Notes: generated by a model from the letters alone, not told the origin. DNA of 64,000 nucleotides from UBA4782 sp034429195 (GCA_034429195.1 DAOUGQ010000004.1:58524-122523); one strand, 5' to 3'; numbered from the stretch's first letter, positions 42,646 through 51,545 are shown. Made by a program: numbers and translations.

Positions 42646-43917
42646 ATGTTCATTCAAAAAGCTGAACGCTTCACTCGAACAATATTTTTCATTCTTTTAC
42701 TCACTGTCTTTGTGAGTCGAAGTCAGGTATCTCCTGCAAATCAACAGGAAAAGATACGTGCTTACAGCCGCATGATCGAATTCGATTATACGACCTGGAC
42801 CATTGACGCACTCTTCGGTAAAGCTGCACAATCTGCTCTGGGGATGACGCGATACATCTCCTCTCATTCTGCAAAAGAGATCGTTTTGGAATATTTAAGA
42901 GTTGTAGATCAAACGCAACAGATCCAAAGCGAAATCGAAAGAATTTATGCTGATCCTGAAATCAAGAATCCTGAAGGAACAGCAGCAGAAAAACTTGCGA
43001 AATTAGCTACATTGCAGGATGAGAAAGCAGATCTGGCAAACCTGGCAGAGTCTATCATCCAGGCACAGGTTTCTCAAGTTATCGATGAGATGGGTTTGAG
43101 TTTTGTTGGTCAACCTATACCTCCCCTGTTATATCATGTGACAGAATTGCCTCTTTCTCTTATTGTTTCACCACGTGAAGTTATCCGGCAGGATGCTAAT
43201 ATTTCTATTAACCCTGAACTCAGTCTGGATGAAATAACGAAATTAGAGAAAGATGTTGCAAATGGTTTAAATGTTTCGACGATGGTAACGCGGATCGGGG
43301 GAGTAGGAGTGTATCCAACCATGGTGGGTCAAAGTACCAGTCTGCAATGGTTGATCGAGGTAGTTGCCCATGAATGGATCCATAACTATCTCACAATGCG
43401 CCCTTTGGGTATACGGTATGATAGTTCACCTGAGCTACGAACGATGAATGAAACCACTGCAAACATCGCTGGTAATGAAATTGGTTTGTTTGTTTTGCAA
43501 AAATACTATCCTGAAATGATTCCACCACCTGCAGAGCCATCGAAACCAGAAGATAATCAAGATATGGAGGATAATAATCCTCCAGAACCTCCCAAATTTG
43601 ACTTTAATAAAGAAATGCATGAAACCCGTGTGAAAGCTGATGAGCTTCTGGCAGAAGGGAAGATCGAGGAAGCTGAAAAATATATGGAAGCCAGGCGAAA
43701 AGTGTTCTGGGATCAAGGATACCAGATCAGAGTGCTCAATCAGGCATATTTTGCTTTTCATGGTGCTTATGCTGATGTGCCCGGAGGAGCTGCTGGAGAA
43801 GATCTGGTAGGACCGGCGGTGCGAAAACTTCGTGAAGAAAGCCCAACTTTGAAAGATTTTGTCAATAAAATTGCAAAAATGCGTACTTTTGATGAATTAC
43901 AGAAAGCTGTGCAGTGA
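42646..43917 (+). CDS. Putative exported gluzincin-like metallopeptidase
   Basis: A 423-residue protein with a signal or anchor helix (about 11-24). Zinc-peptidase features: VVAHEWIHNYL at residues 240-250 (His242, Glu243, His246) and MNETTANIAGNEIG at 267-280, which supplies a candidate third ligand (Glu269) as in HExxH gluzincins. A helical region (75-145) and a Pro/Glu-rich segment (290-310) flank the core. I do not recognise a named family. A TATAAT at 42610-42615 may be its promoter; no Shine-Dalgarno is seen. Confidence 0.7.
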   Translation: MFIQKAERFTRTIFFILLLTVFVSRSQVSPANQQEKIRAYSRMIEFDYTTWTIDALFGKAAQSALGMTRYISSHSAKEIVLEYLRVVDQTQQIQSEIERIYADPEIKNPEGTAAEKLAKLATLQDEKADLANLAESIIQAQVSQVIDEMGLSFVGQPIPPLLYHVTELPLSLIVSPREVIRQDANISINPELSLDEITKLEKDVANGLNVSTMVTRIGGVGVYPTMVGQSTSLQWLIEVVAHEWIHNYLTMRPLGIRYDSSPELRTMNETTANIAGNEIGLFVLQKYYPEMIPPPAEPSKPEDNQDMEDNNPPEPPKFDFNKEMHETRVKADELLAEGKIEEAEKYMEARRKVFWDQGYQIRVLNQAYFAFHGAYADVPGGAAGEDLVGPAVRKLREESPTLKDFVNKIAKMRTFDELQKAVQ

Positions 43918-43934
43918 TAATTTACGTATACATC

Positions 43935-43963
43935 TTGTACAGCATCTCTATCCGCTTTATAAT
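43935..43963 (+). promoter_or_regulatory. Promoter of lepB
   Basis: TTGTAC at 43935-43940, 17-base spacer, perfect TATAAT at 43958-43963, then six bases to the ATG at 43970. Confidence 0.8.
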
Positions 43964-43969
43964 CGAAAA

Positions 43970-44629
43970 ATGTCTTTAAAAATGGAAAAGAACGAATCTC
44001 AAGAAACAAAGCCCAATGTTGATGATAATATGTATGATCCAACATTAGAAACTGTTGAAGAAACAATATCCGAAAAACCTGCAGATGGTAAACAATTTCG
44101 AAGATTGATCATCGAAGCCATTCAAACCCTTGTCCTGGCACTTATTCTCTATTTTGCTATTGATAGTGTAGTCGCGCGGGTTCAAGTAGAAAACATCAGC
44201 ATGCAGCCTACTTTACATGAGGGCGAATTTATCATGGTAAATCGCCTGGCATATAAACATGGCAATTATCAGCGAGGTGATATTGTAATTTTTCATAACC
44301 CTGTCAATCCACGAGAAGATTTCATCAAACGATTGATCGGCATTCCTGGAGACCAAATAGAAATTCGGAATGGGAAGGTGTCGGTGAATGGTGTGATCTT
44401 ACAAGAAGATTACATTGCAGAACCTGTCAGCTATCAGGGGCAGTGGACGGTGCCCGAAGGATATCTATTTGTTTTGGGAGATAATCGCAACCAATCTTAT
44501 GACTCACATTCCTGGGGGTATCTTCCTCAAGAAAATGTAGTTGGAAAAGCAGTGGTAATATACTGGCCTCCAAAAGATATGCGGATTATTCAGCACATAC
44601 CTGTTGGATCGACCGAGGTGACTCAATGA
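43970..44629 (+). CDS. lepB: Signal peptidase I
   Basis: About 219 residues. An acidic N-terminal region of 40 residues precedes one membrane helix (EAIQTLVLALILYFAIDSVV). The catalytic Ser77 is in ISMQPTL and Lys120 in FIKRLIGIPGD; GDNRNQSYDSHSWG is box E. It cleaves signal peptides at the outer face of the membrane. An open frame extends upstream into the preceding gene, but the promoter places the start at 43970. The deoC ATG overlaps its stop. Confidence 0.93.
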   Translation: MSLKMEKNESQETKPNVDDNMYDPTLETVEETISEKPADGKQFRRLIIEAIQTLVLALILYFAIDSVVARVQVENISMQPTLHEGEFIMVNRLAYKHGNYQRGDIVIFHNPVNPREDFIKRLIGIPGDQIEIRNGKVSVNGVILQEDYIAEPVSYQGQWTVPEGYLFVLGDNRNQSYDSHSWGYLPQENVVGKAVVIYWPPKDMRIIQHIPVGSTEVTQ

Positions 44630-45384
44630 ATAAAATCGATAAAATATTACAGACAGCAGATACATACGAACAAGGTTTACCTGCATTTCCTGGAGCAATT
44701 ACGGTCGCGCCTCAACAAATCGCAGGATATCTGGATCATACACTTTTAAAAGCTGAAGCTACCCCTGGTCAGGTTGAGGTATTGTGTAACGAAGCTCTAC
44801 AGTATCAATGTGCATCGGTGTGTGTGAATAGTATTCACACCCCTTTGGTATCACGGAATCTTTCAGGTAGTAATGTAAAGTCCTGTGCTGTGATTGGTTT
44901 TCCTTTGGGAGCAGTTCCCATAAGATCAAAAGTTTATGAAGCAGGGCTTGCTTTAGAAGCAGGAGCACAAGAGTTGGATATGGTCATCGCAATTGGATTA
45001 CTGAAAGGGGGCGAGTACAAGGCTGTATTCGATGATATTGCACAGGTAACAGAAATTGCCCACCGGGCTGGTGGTAAGGTAAAATTGATTATCGAAACAT
45101 GTCTGTTATCCACCTCAGAAAAGATTATTGCCTGTTTGCTTGGAAAAGAAGCAGGAGTAGATTTTGTTAAAACCTCAACTGGTTTCAGTACCGCTGGTGC
45201 GACAGTGGATGATGTAAACCTGATGCGTCGAGTAGTAGGCTCACCCGAAGAGATGGGAGTAAAAGCAGCCGGTGGGGTTCGGTCGCTCAAAGATGCCCTG
45301 GCAATGATTGAAGCTGGAGCGACTCGCATTGGAACCAGTAATAGTGTTAGAATTATGCAAGAGGTTGCAGTATTGAATGAGTGA
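44626..45384 (+). CDS. deoC: Deoxyribose-phosphate aldolase
   Basis: A 252-residue aldolase that splits 2-deoxyribose-5-phosphate to glyceraldehyde-3-phosphate and acetaldehyde. The Schiff-base Lys182 is in DFVKTSTGFS; YLDHTLLK and KLIIETCLL are further signatures. The first 33 residues are an extra N-terminal stretch. It begins with an ATGA overlap on lepB, which is unrelated in function, and overlaps the next gene by eight bases. It fits with the nucleoside importer at 53.7-59.1 kb. Confidence 0.94.
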   Translation: MNKIDKILQTADTYEQGLPAFPGAITVAPQQIAGYLDHTLLKAEATPGQVEVLCNEALQYQCASVCVNSIHTPLVSRNLSGSNVKSCAVIGFPLGAVPIRSKVYEAGLALEAGAQELDMVIAIGLLKGGEYKAVFDDIAQVTEIAHRAGGKVKLIIETCLLSTSEKIIACLLGKEAGVDFVKTSTGFSTAGATVDDVNLMRRVVGSPEEMGVKAAGGVRSLKDALAMIEAGATRIGTSNSVRIMQEVAVLNE

Positions 45385-45670
45385 GCAAAATGTTTTATTC
45401 CCTGAACCAGTTCCCACCTGTCGCGAATGTCAGGCAGGGCACTTACGCCGCAGGAAGGTAACATATTTTACCTGGCTGATGGATGAACTTATCACCGTGC
45501 CAGATTTCCCAGCGTGGGTGTGTGATGTCTGTGGGCGGCGCGTCTACGACCCCCAAGCGATCACACAATTGAGTACTTTACTTAATCCAACTGCAGGTAA
45601 ACCTTCAAGTTCGGTAAAGCGGGTACATAATAATCACGATAAAAGCACTCCTCGACTAACACAACCATAA
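45377..45670 (+). CDS. YgiT/MqsA-type zinc finger protein
   Basis: A 97-residue protein with CRECQAGHLRRRKVTYF and VPAWVCDVCGRRVYDPQ-like spacing (CxxC at residues 15-18 and 49-52), the YgiT-type zinc finger seen in MqsA antitoxins and in stand-alone proteins. The helix-turn-helix of MqsA is missing, and no MqsR or other toxin gene is next to it, so an antitoxin role is not supported. Its start lies in the end of deoC. Confidence 0.78.
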   Translation: MSEQNVLFPEPVPTCRECQAGHLRRRKVTYFTWLMDELITVPDFPAWVCDVCGRRVYDPQAITQLSTLLNPTAGKPSSSVKRVHNNHDKSTPRLTQP

Positions 45671-45688
45671 CCTGATTAAGCAGTCTAT

Positions 45689-45724
45689 ACACACCAGAGT
45701 AGAAAAACTCTGGTGTGTTTTTTA
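45689..45724 (+). terminator. Terminator of the lepB-deoC-YgiT unit
   Basis: A 12-base perfect stem (ACACACCAGAGT with ACTCTGGTGTGT), a six-base loop and a T tract. Confidence 0.92.
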
Positions 45725-45849
45725 TTGATAAAAGAATAGAAAAGATTTTTAAAAAAATAATATATTCCCCCCTTATTATTTGTCCTAACGAAAAGCCTTG
45801 TTTGGTGATCCGGTTAAAGGGTGATGGAAAAAATCCCACCTTTCCGGTT

Positions 45850-46614
45850 TTAAATAACCTCAATATCATCAATGGAATTAAATACTTTTCCTGGTTGGTA
45901 GGGAAACTTAGAAATTGCTTCTTTTTGAGTAATTCCAGATAATACCAGGTAGGTTTCCATGCCACTTTCTACACCTGCAATGATGTCAGTATCCATCCTA
46001 TCACCAATCATGACTGTATTTTCTGAGTGAACACCCAAATAGTTGAGAGCAGACCGCATCATGAATGGATTGGGCTTACCGATGAAAAATGGGTTCACAC
46101 TGGTTGCACGCTGGACTAATGCAGCCATAGCACCACAAGCAGGGACAAAACCATCTTCTGAGGGTCCTGTAGGGTCAGAGTTTGTGGCTATGAAATGAGC
46201 GCCATTCATGATGAATCTGACCGCCTGTGTGATTAATTGAAAACTGTAGTTAAAAGTTTCACCCAAGACTACATAATCAGGATTTGTGTCAGTAATAATA
46301 TAGCCAATATCGTAAATGGATTGTGTTAATCCACTTTCGCCAATCACGAAAGCGGTTCCCCCTGGATGCTGGTTTTTCAAGAATCGTGCAGTTGCCATGC
46401 TTGATGTGAAGATCTCTTTTTCATCGATATCGATGCCAGCCTGTTGCAGGCGATGAGCAAGATCACGTGCAGTGTAAATGGAATTATTGGTGAGAACAAG
46501 GAAATTTCGCTTCTTTGCCCGTATTTGATCGATGAATTTATCTGCGCCTGGGATCAGCCGTTTTCCCTGTACCAAAACTCCATCCATGTCAATTAAGTAA
46601 TTTTGAATAACCAT
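45850..46614 (-). CDS. HAD-IIA family (NagD-like) phosphatase
   Basis: A 254-residue phosphatase. Motif I is IDMDGVL, motif II LTNNS, then the C2A cap and motif IV VMIGDRMDTDIIAGVESG. Related enzymes dephosphorylate nucleotides or sugar phosphates in the cytoplasm. GGAGA lies upstream of the ATG, at a rather long distance. The 180 bases between it and the preceding plus-strand gene hold only the terminator. Confidence 0.88.
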   Translation of the reverse strand: MVIQNYLIDMDGVLVQGKRLIPGADKFIDQIRAKKRNFLVLTNNSIYTARDLAHRLQQAGIDIDEKEIFTSSMATARFLKNQHPGGTAFVIGESGLTQSIYDIGYIITDTNPDYVVLGETFNYSFQLITQAVRFIMNGAHFIATNSDPTGPSEDGFVPACGAMAALVQRATSVNPFFIGKPNPFMMRSALNYLGVHSENTVMIGDRMDTDIIAGVESGMETYLVLSGITQKEAISKFPYQPGKVFNSIDDIEVI

Positions 46615-46680
46615 AAGTCAAATCTTTCTCCTGAAGTATTATACCCGTGAATTGATTTGTCTAAATATCTTTCTTAGAAA

Positions 46681-46713
46681 ACAAAAAGCATCCCGGGAGT
46701 TATCCGGGATGCT
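46681..46713 (-). terminator. Terminator of groES-groEL
   Basis: On the minus strand a ten-base stem (AGCATCCCGG with CCGGGATGCT), seven-base loop, then TTTTTGT. It lies 22 bases after the groEL stop. Confidence 0.9.
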
Positions 46714-46735
46714 AAGTTAATATGCTTTAAGTGGT

Positions 46736-48367
46736 TTAGTATTCAGGCATGGGTGGGGTTGCAGGTTTTTCTTTTTCTGGTACTTCTGTAACCAAAGCTT
46801 CAGTGGTCAGGATCATAGCTGCAATAGAGGTTGCATTTTCGAGTGCGCCACGGGTAACTTTCGCAGGATCGATAACGCCACCTTTGACCATGTCTTTGTA
46901 GGTATCACTGATAACGTCGTAACCAACACGATTGTTCTTTTCAGTTTTCTGGTGCTGTCGTACATTCTCGACGATGACAGAACCTTCTTTACCAGCGTTT
47001 TCAGCAATCTTGCGCATTGGAACTTCGAGGCTCTTGCGAACGATGTTGACACCGATCTGCTCGTCATCATCACCCATCTTGATGCTGTCAAGAACATGCA
47101 TGGCGTTGATGAGTGCTACACCACCACCGGGGACAATACCTTCCTCAACTGCTGCACGAGTAGCAGAGAGGGCATCTTCGACACGATGTTTCTTTTCTTT
47201 GAGTTCGGTTTCGGTTGCTGCACCAACACGGATGATGGCAACACCACCGGAAAGTTTGGCAAGTCGTTCTTGTAGTTTTTCGCGGTCATAATCGCTTGTG
47301 GTCTTGTCGATCTCAATACGGATCTGGTCGATGCGACCTTTAATCTCAGCATCTTCGCCCTTGCCGCCAACGATGGTTGTATTATCTTTGTCAGCAACGA
47401 TCTTTTCAGCACGACCAAGATCAGCTACAGTTACTGATTCGAGCTTTCGACCAGTTTCTTCTGAAATGACGGTTGCACCGGTCAGGATGGCAATATCCTG
47501 CATCATTGCTTTGCGGCGATCACCGAAACCGGGGGCTTTAACTGCTAACACATTAATCATGCCACGCAGTTTATTCAATACCAGAGTAGCCAGGGCTTCG
47601 CCATCGATGTCTTCAGCGATGATGACCAGGTCACGTTTACCGATCTGGACTAATTTTTCAAGGATAGGAACAATATCTGCTGCAGCGGAGATTTTCTTGT
47701 CGTGCAGGAGTAGATATGGATCTTCAATAACAGATTCCATGTGTTCGGTATCGGTTACAAAGTAGGGAGAGATGTAACCACGATCGAACTGCATACCTTC
47801 GACGTATTCGGTTTCGAACTCAAGACCTTTTGATTCTTCAACCGTGATGACGCCGTCTTTACCAACTTTGTCCATCACTTCAGCGATCAAATCGCCGATT
47901 GCCTTATCCTGGGCTGAAATGGTGGCAACGCTAGCAATTTCCTCTTTGGTGGTAATGCCAATGGATTGGGCGCGAATTTCATCAGCTACTGCTTTTGAAG
48001 CAGCTTCGATACCGCGTTTGAGAAGCATGGGATTTGCACCAGCGGAGAGGGTCTTTAAACCTTCTGTTACAATGGCATGAGCTAAAACGGTTGAGGTTGT
48101 GGTACCGTCACCAGCAATGTCATTTGTCTTGGTGGCTGCTTCTTTCAGCAGTTGGGCGCCCATGTTTTCGAAGGGGTTCTCTAATTCGATTTCTTTGGCG
48201 ACTGTAACACCGTCATGAGTGATGGTGGGGGAACCGAATTTGCGGTCTAGTGCTACATTGCGACCTTTAGGACCAAGAGTAGTAGCAACTGCGTTCGCAA
48301 GAATATCAATACCGCTTTTTAAGCAACGGCGAGCTTCTTCTGAAAAAACTAATTGTTTGGCTGCCAT
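46736..48367 (-). CDS. groEL: 60-kDa chaperonin GroEL
   Basis: A 543-residue chaperonin subunit. GPKGRNVALDRKFG, GDGTTTSTVLA (ATP site) and GGGVALINA are the standard motifs. The tail is KPATPPMPEY rather than the Gly-Gly-Met repeat of most GroELs. AAGGAG precedes the ATG. Transcribed with groES under CIRCE control. The several long frames seen on both strands across this gene are by-products of its codon bias. Confidence 0.97.
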   Translation of the reverse strand: MAAKQLVFSEEARRCLKSGIDILANAVATTLGPKGRNVALDRKFGSPTITHDGVTVAKEIELENPFENMGAQLLKEAATKTNDIAGDGTTTSTVLAHAIVTEGLKTLSAGANPMLLKRGIEAASKAVADEIRAQSIGITTKEEIASVATISAQDKAIGDLIAEVMDKVGKDGVITVEESKGLEFETEYVEGMQFDRGYISPYFVTDTEHMESVIEDPYLLLHDKKISAAADIVPILEKLVQIGKRDLVIIAEDIDGEALATLVLNKLRGMINVLAVKAPGFGDRRKAMMQDIAILTGATVISEETGRKLESVTVADLGRAEKIVADKDNTTIVGGKGEDAEIKGRIDQIRIEIDKTTSDYDREKLQERLAKLSGGVAIIRVGAATETELKEKKHRVEDALSATRAAVEEGIVPGGGVALINAMHVLDSIKMGDDDEQIGVNIVRKSLEVPMRKIAENAGKEGSVIVENVRQHQKTEKNNRVGYDVISDTYKDMVKGGVIDPAKVTRGALENATSIAAMILTTEALVTEVPEKEKPATPPMPEY

Positions 48368-48406
48368 AAAAAACTCCTTATATCAAATGAAAGATTTCAA
48401 ATTGGC

Positions 48407-48703
48407 TTACTTTTCAACAATTGCCAGTAAGTCGGTCTCACGCAGGATTAGCAATTTTTTGCTATCGATCTTAATTTCAGTGCCAGAGTATTTGGCAAAA
48501 AGAACGGTATCGCCGACTTCGACATCCATCTTAATGCGGTTGCCTTTATCATCGCGATCGCCAGGGCCAACAGATAGAACCACACCCTTTTGTGGTTTCT
48601 CTTTTGCGGTATCTGGGAGAACAATACCTGATGCTAGAACATCTTCCTGTTCAACGGGTTCTACGACAACACGATTACCCAAAGGTTTGAGATTTATTGC
48701 CAT
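48407..48703 (-). CDS. groES: 10-kDa co-chaperonin GroES
   Basis: A 98-residue co-chaperonin. LKPLGNRVVVEPVEQED, the mobile loop (LASGIVLPDTAKEKPQKG) and VLFAKYSGTEIK are conserved. An upstream in-frame Met exists at 48721, but the ATG at 48703 has AGGAGG at good distance and matches the family start. Confidence 0.97.
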   Translation of the reverse strand: MAINLKPLGNRVVVEPVEQEDVLASGIVLPDTAKEKPQKGVVLSVGPGDRDDKGNRIKMDVEVGDTVLFAKYSGTEIKIDSKKLLILRETDLLAIVEK

Positions 48704-48747
48704 ACATTCCTCCTGTATCAAAGTATCACACAGTTTTTGTCAATCAT

Positions 48748-48774
48748 TTAGCACTCATACTGCATGAGTGCTAA
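48748..48774. promoter_or_regulatory. CIRCE operator (HrcA site)
   Basis: TTAGCACTC, nine bases, GAGTGCTAA: a perfect match to the CIRCE consensus. It lies just downstream of the groES promoter, so HrcA would repress the chaperonin operon in the absence of heat stress. hrcA itself is not in this window. Confidence 0.97.
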
Positions 48775-48782
48775 CTGTGACA

Positions 48783-48811
48783 ATATTACCTGTGTTCAAT
48801 AACAAAGTCAA
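48783..48811 (-). promoter_or_regulatory. Promoter of groES-groEL
   Basis: On the minus strand TTGACT (48811-48806), 17-base spacer, TAATAT (48788-48783). CIRCE begins eight bases after the -10, at the expected transcription start, the usual arrangement. Confidence 0.85.
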
Positions 48812-48846
48812 GAGGTTTATATTAGTTCTTATAAAATTCTGATAAT

Positions 48847-50172
48847 TTATTGAGATGTGAAACCGCAAATCTCTTCATTGGTCTGAACCAATTGCATTAC
48901 AACCGGTTCCGCAGAGAAATTCTCACGTAATTGTTTTAATATATCTTTTGCGATTGTGCAATAATCGTCATTTGATCGATGCATGCCTGCCAGGGCTGAA
49001 CTGTAATAAAGATAATACTCAAGTGTCGAGTTTGAGAGTGGTAAACCCTGAATCTCTACCGCTTGATCGACCGTTGAATCGCATTGGCGTACTTCACAGC
49101 TTTCAGCTGCAGTACAACCTTCGACAGCACATTTTAATGCTGGAATTGCACCTTCATAATTCCGTGCTTTAAAGTAAATGACACCGATTTGCCCGTACAC
49201 ATCAGAATTGGTCGGGTTTAGTTGTAAAGCTTTCATCACATTGCGTGAAGCGACGAAAAACTCACCCATTTGTGCATAAGTACGTCCAATAGCCAGATAT
49301 GGAATTGGATCATTCACCTGTAGAGTTTCATTGATGTCTGCCGCTTTGGCAAAATAGCTCAACGCCATTTCATATTGTTCAAGTTGACGATAATTTACGC
49401 CAATATTGATGTATAAAAAAGTAAGGTTAGGAGTGATCTCTGCAGCCCGTTTGTAGGATTCGATCGCCAGACCATAATTGCTGAGGGTTTCCTGAATCAA
49501 CGCATTGACCCTGTGTACATCCATGATTGTAGGATCACGCTGTAAAGCTTGTTGAATATATTGTTCTGCCTGCAGCCAATTTTGCTGGTCATTCAAAATT
49601 TCAGCATAATACGCAAGAGCGAGTGTATTCTGGTTATCCAATTGAATTGCGGATACTGCTTCTTGATTGGCTTCCAACAAGAGTTTTTCTGACTCTTCTG
49701 CTCCCACAAGAGTAGGGTTGGAGTACCAATCCAATACAAAAGCTCTGACAGCCAGCACCATGCTGTTATCGGGGGCAACTTCTTTGCCTTTATTGATGGT
49801 TGCCAGTGCTTCTTCAAGTCTGTTTTTCTTCTCTGCATCACTGGTTAATGACGCAGATGAATATGTTTGAATACGTGCCAGTTCTGCTGCCAGGTCACCA
49901 TTGGTTGGATCGATCTTTACTGCTTCTTGATAAGCAGTGATTGCTGCATTAAGGTCACCAGCAATAAAGAAGGTGTTCCCTTCTTCAGCATATGAGCTAG
50001 AGGTGCGTGTAGGAAAAGGAGTAGGAGAGAATAATGGTTTGATCTTCTGTGTCTCAAGACCTCGAAGGATAAAGAATCCACCCAAAACCGCTGCCAGGAG
50101 AATAAGGATGCGATAAGGACGGAGCGTGAAGCGCTGTTTTCGAAAGGTTAATTGCTTGCCATTCAGGTTCAT
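48847..50172 (-). CDS. TPR-repeat protein with N-terminal membrane anchor (copy 2)
   Basis: A 441-residue protein: basic N-terminus, one membrane helix (about 22-40), Pro-rich spacer (LFSPTPFPTRTSSSY), then about seven TPR units up to residue 430. It is a paralogue of the next gene upstream: both share the helix, the PLFxPTPxPTR spacer and the first TPR (AAITAYQEAVKIDPTN here). TPRs serve protein contacts; the partner is unknown. A Cys-rich insert (CTAAESCEVRQC) near residue 365 is absent from the other copy. Confidence 0.82.
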   Translation of the reverse strand: MNLNGKQLTFRKQRFTLRPYRILILLAAVLGGFFILRGLETQKIKPLFSPTPFPTRTSSSYAEEGNTFFIAGDLNAAITAYQEAVKIDPTNGDLAAELARIQTYSSASLTSDAEKKNRLEEALATINKGKEVAPDNSMVLAVRAFVLDWYSNPTLVGAEESEKLLLEANQEAVSAIQLDNQNTLALAYYAEILNDQQNWLQAEQYIQQALQRDPTIMDVHRVNALIQETLSNYGLAIESYKRAAEITPNLTFLYINIGVNYRQLEQYEMALSYFAKAADINETLQVNDPIPYLAIGRTYAQMGEFFVASRNVMKALQLNPTNSDVYGQIGVIYFKARNYEGAIPALKCAVEGCTAAESCEVRQCDSTVDQAVEIQGLPLSNSTLEYYLYYSSALAGMHRSNDDYCTIAKDILKQLRENFSAEPVVMQLVQTNEEICGFTSQ

Positions 50173-50177
50173 TTGAC

Positions 50178-51437
50178 TTACGGGGTGGGGGTTACTTCTT
50201 CTGATGGTTCGATCGTGGGGGTCATTTCAGCAACTTCAGAGCAAATGTTAATGATCTCATTTGCATTATACATGGCTGTTTCATCACTGGATAACCCCTG
50301 TTGAATTGCCTGGGATATCTGTAACGCTTCGCCACATTCACCTGTGCGTGCTAATGCCAGTCCATAAGTTTGATAATATTCTCCCACGCGGCCAGTGTCT
50401 AAAGGTAAACCGGCTACTTCCAAACCATCTTCTGTAGTGCCGCCTTTGATCGCTAACCGCAGATTATCTACTGCTTCAGCGTATTGGAGATTACGATAAT
50501 ACATAGTACCCAGATTTCCGTACATGTAAGGATCCTGAGGTGCATCAACAACTGCTGATTGTGCAAACTGGATTGCTTTCGCGAATTCGCCAACGGTCAG
50601 ATAGGTTCTTGCAATATAGGTATCTGGCAATGGGTCAGCGGGATTCAGAGCATTTGCACGAGTGAATTCTTCAATGGCTTTATCGTAAATTTCCAATGCC
50701 CGATAATTTCTTCCCAACGCCAGATGCAGATCAGCAATATTTGGATTGATAGCGATCGCTGCTGTAAATTCTGTAACAGCTTCGCTGTAATTTTGGGTAA
50801 GTTCCAAAACAATACCTCGAGCCCTATGGCTTTCCATGAGCGAATTATCCAGCTGTTGGGCTTTTCGAGATGCATCGATCGCATTTTGCAAAGTAGTTAA
50901 TGTTGACTGGTCAGACTCTGACTGTAAGGCATACACTTCTGCCTGATATGCATAAATGATTGCGCTGTTGGGATCCTGTTCTATTGCTCGAGAAAATGCA
51001 CTTTCAGCTTCAAGATAACTTCCTTCTAGACCTAGTATCCAGCCAAGCATGGCATTGGCTGTGCTGTTATTTGGATTGAGTAAAAGGGCATTACGGGCAT
51101 TTGTTTCTGCTTCAGAATAATTTCCGGTATAGACCAACAAGTGAGCCAGGGCAATAAAATTGGATGGATTTTTGGGATCCACATCGATTGCCTGTTTATA
51201 GCTTTCAATCGCTTGTGAATATTTGCCTTCTGCTTCGAGGCTCTGTGCTTCAGTGACATAAGATTCAGGTGAGCGGGTGGGCGTGGGAGTTGGCATAAAG
51301 AGAGGTGGAGTATTAGGAACTACCACCTGATTGAGGTAAATCGCACCAGCCACCAGAATGATCAAAATCAAGACACGCCAGGGATTGGAGCGCTTTTTCC
51401 GGCGCGTCATACTCCATTTGCTTCCTTGTAAGTACAT
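50178..51437 (-). CDS. TPR-repeat protein with N-terminal membrane anchor (copy 1)
   Basis: A 419-residue protein with the same plan as its neighbour: helix (VLILIILVAGAIYLNQVVV), spacer PLFMPTPTPTRSPESY and TPRs starting QAIESYKQAIDVDPKN. The first ATG (51437) lies six bases after a TAATAT (minus strand, 51449-51444), while an in-frame ATG at 51410 has AAGGAAG and GGAG upstream; either could be used. It ends in a Thr/Pro/Glu tail and is five bases from copy 2, so both are co-transcribed. Confidence 0.82.
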   Translation of the reverse strand: MYLQGSKWSMTRRKKRSNPWRVLILIILVAGAIYLNQVVVPNTPPLFMPTPTPTRSPESYVTEAQSLEAEGKYSQAIESYKQAIDVDPKNPSNFIALAHLLVYTGNYSEAETNARNALLLNPNNSTANAMLGWILGLEGSYLEAESAFSRAIEQDPNSAIIYAYQAEVYALQSESDQSTLTTLQNAIDASRKAQQLDNSLMESHRARGIVLELTQNYSEAVTEFTAAIAINPNIADLHLALGRNYRALEIYDKAIEEFTRANALNPADPLPDTYIARTYLTVGEFAKAIQFAQSAVVDAPQDPYMYGNLGTMYYRNLQYAEAVDNLRLAIKGGTTEDGLEVAGLPLDTGRVGEYYQTYGLALARTGECGEALQISQAIQQGLSSDETAMYNANEIINICSEVAEMTPTIEPSEEVTPTP

Positions 51438-51510
51438 ATTTTCATATTACCATAATTTAAAAATAGCGCGGATAGCTTTTATCTTTCACTAATATAAAGA
51501 CATTTTTCAC

Positions 51511-51539
51511 TTGCGGATAGACAACCAAACATATAGAAT
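51511..51539 (+). promoter_or_regulatory. Promoter of trmD
   Basis: TTGCGG at 51511-51516, 17-base spacer, TAGAAT at 51534-51539, six bases before the ATG at 51546. It is divergent from the TPR genes. Confidence 0.75.
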
Positions 51540-51545
51540 CAAGCT

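Noticed and set aside
45377..45670. MqsRA-type toxin-antitoxin system
   Set aside because: Only the YgiT-type zinc finger is present; there is no HTH domain and no toxin gene beside it.
46813..48080. Several long frames opposite and across groEL
   Set aside because: They are by-products of codon bias in a conserved gene and carry no ribosome sites or domains.
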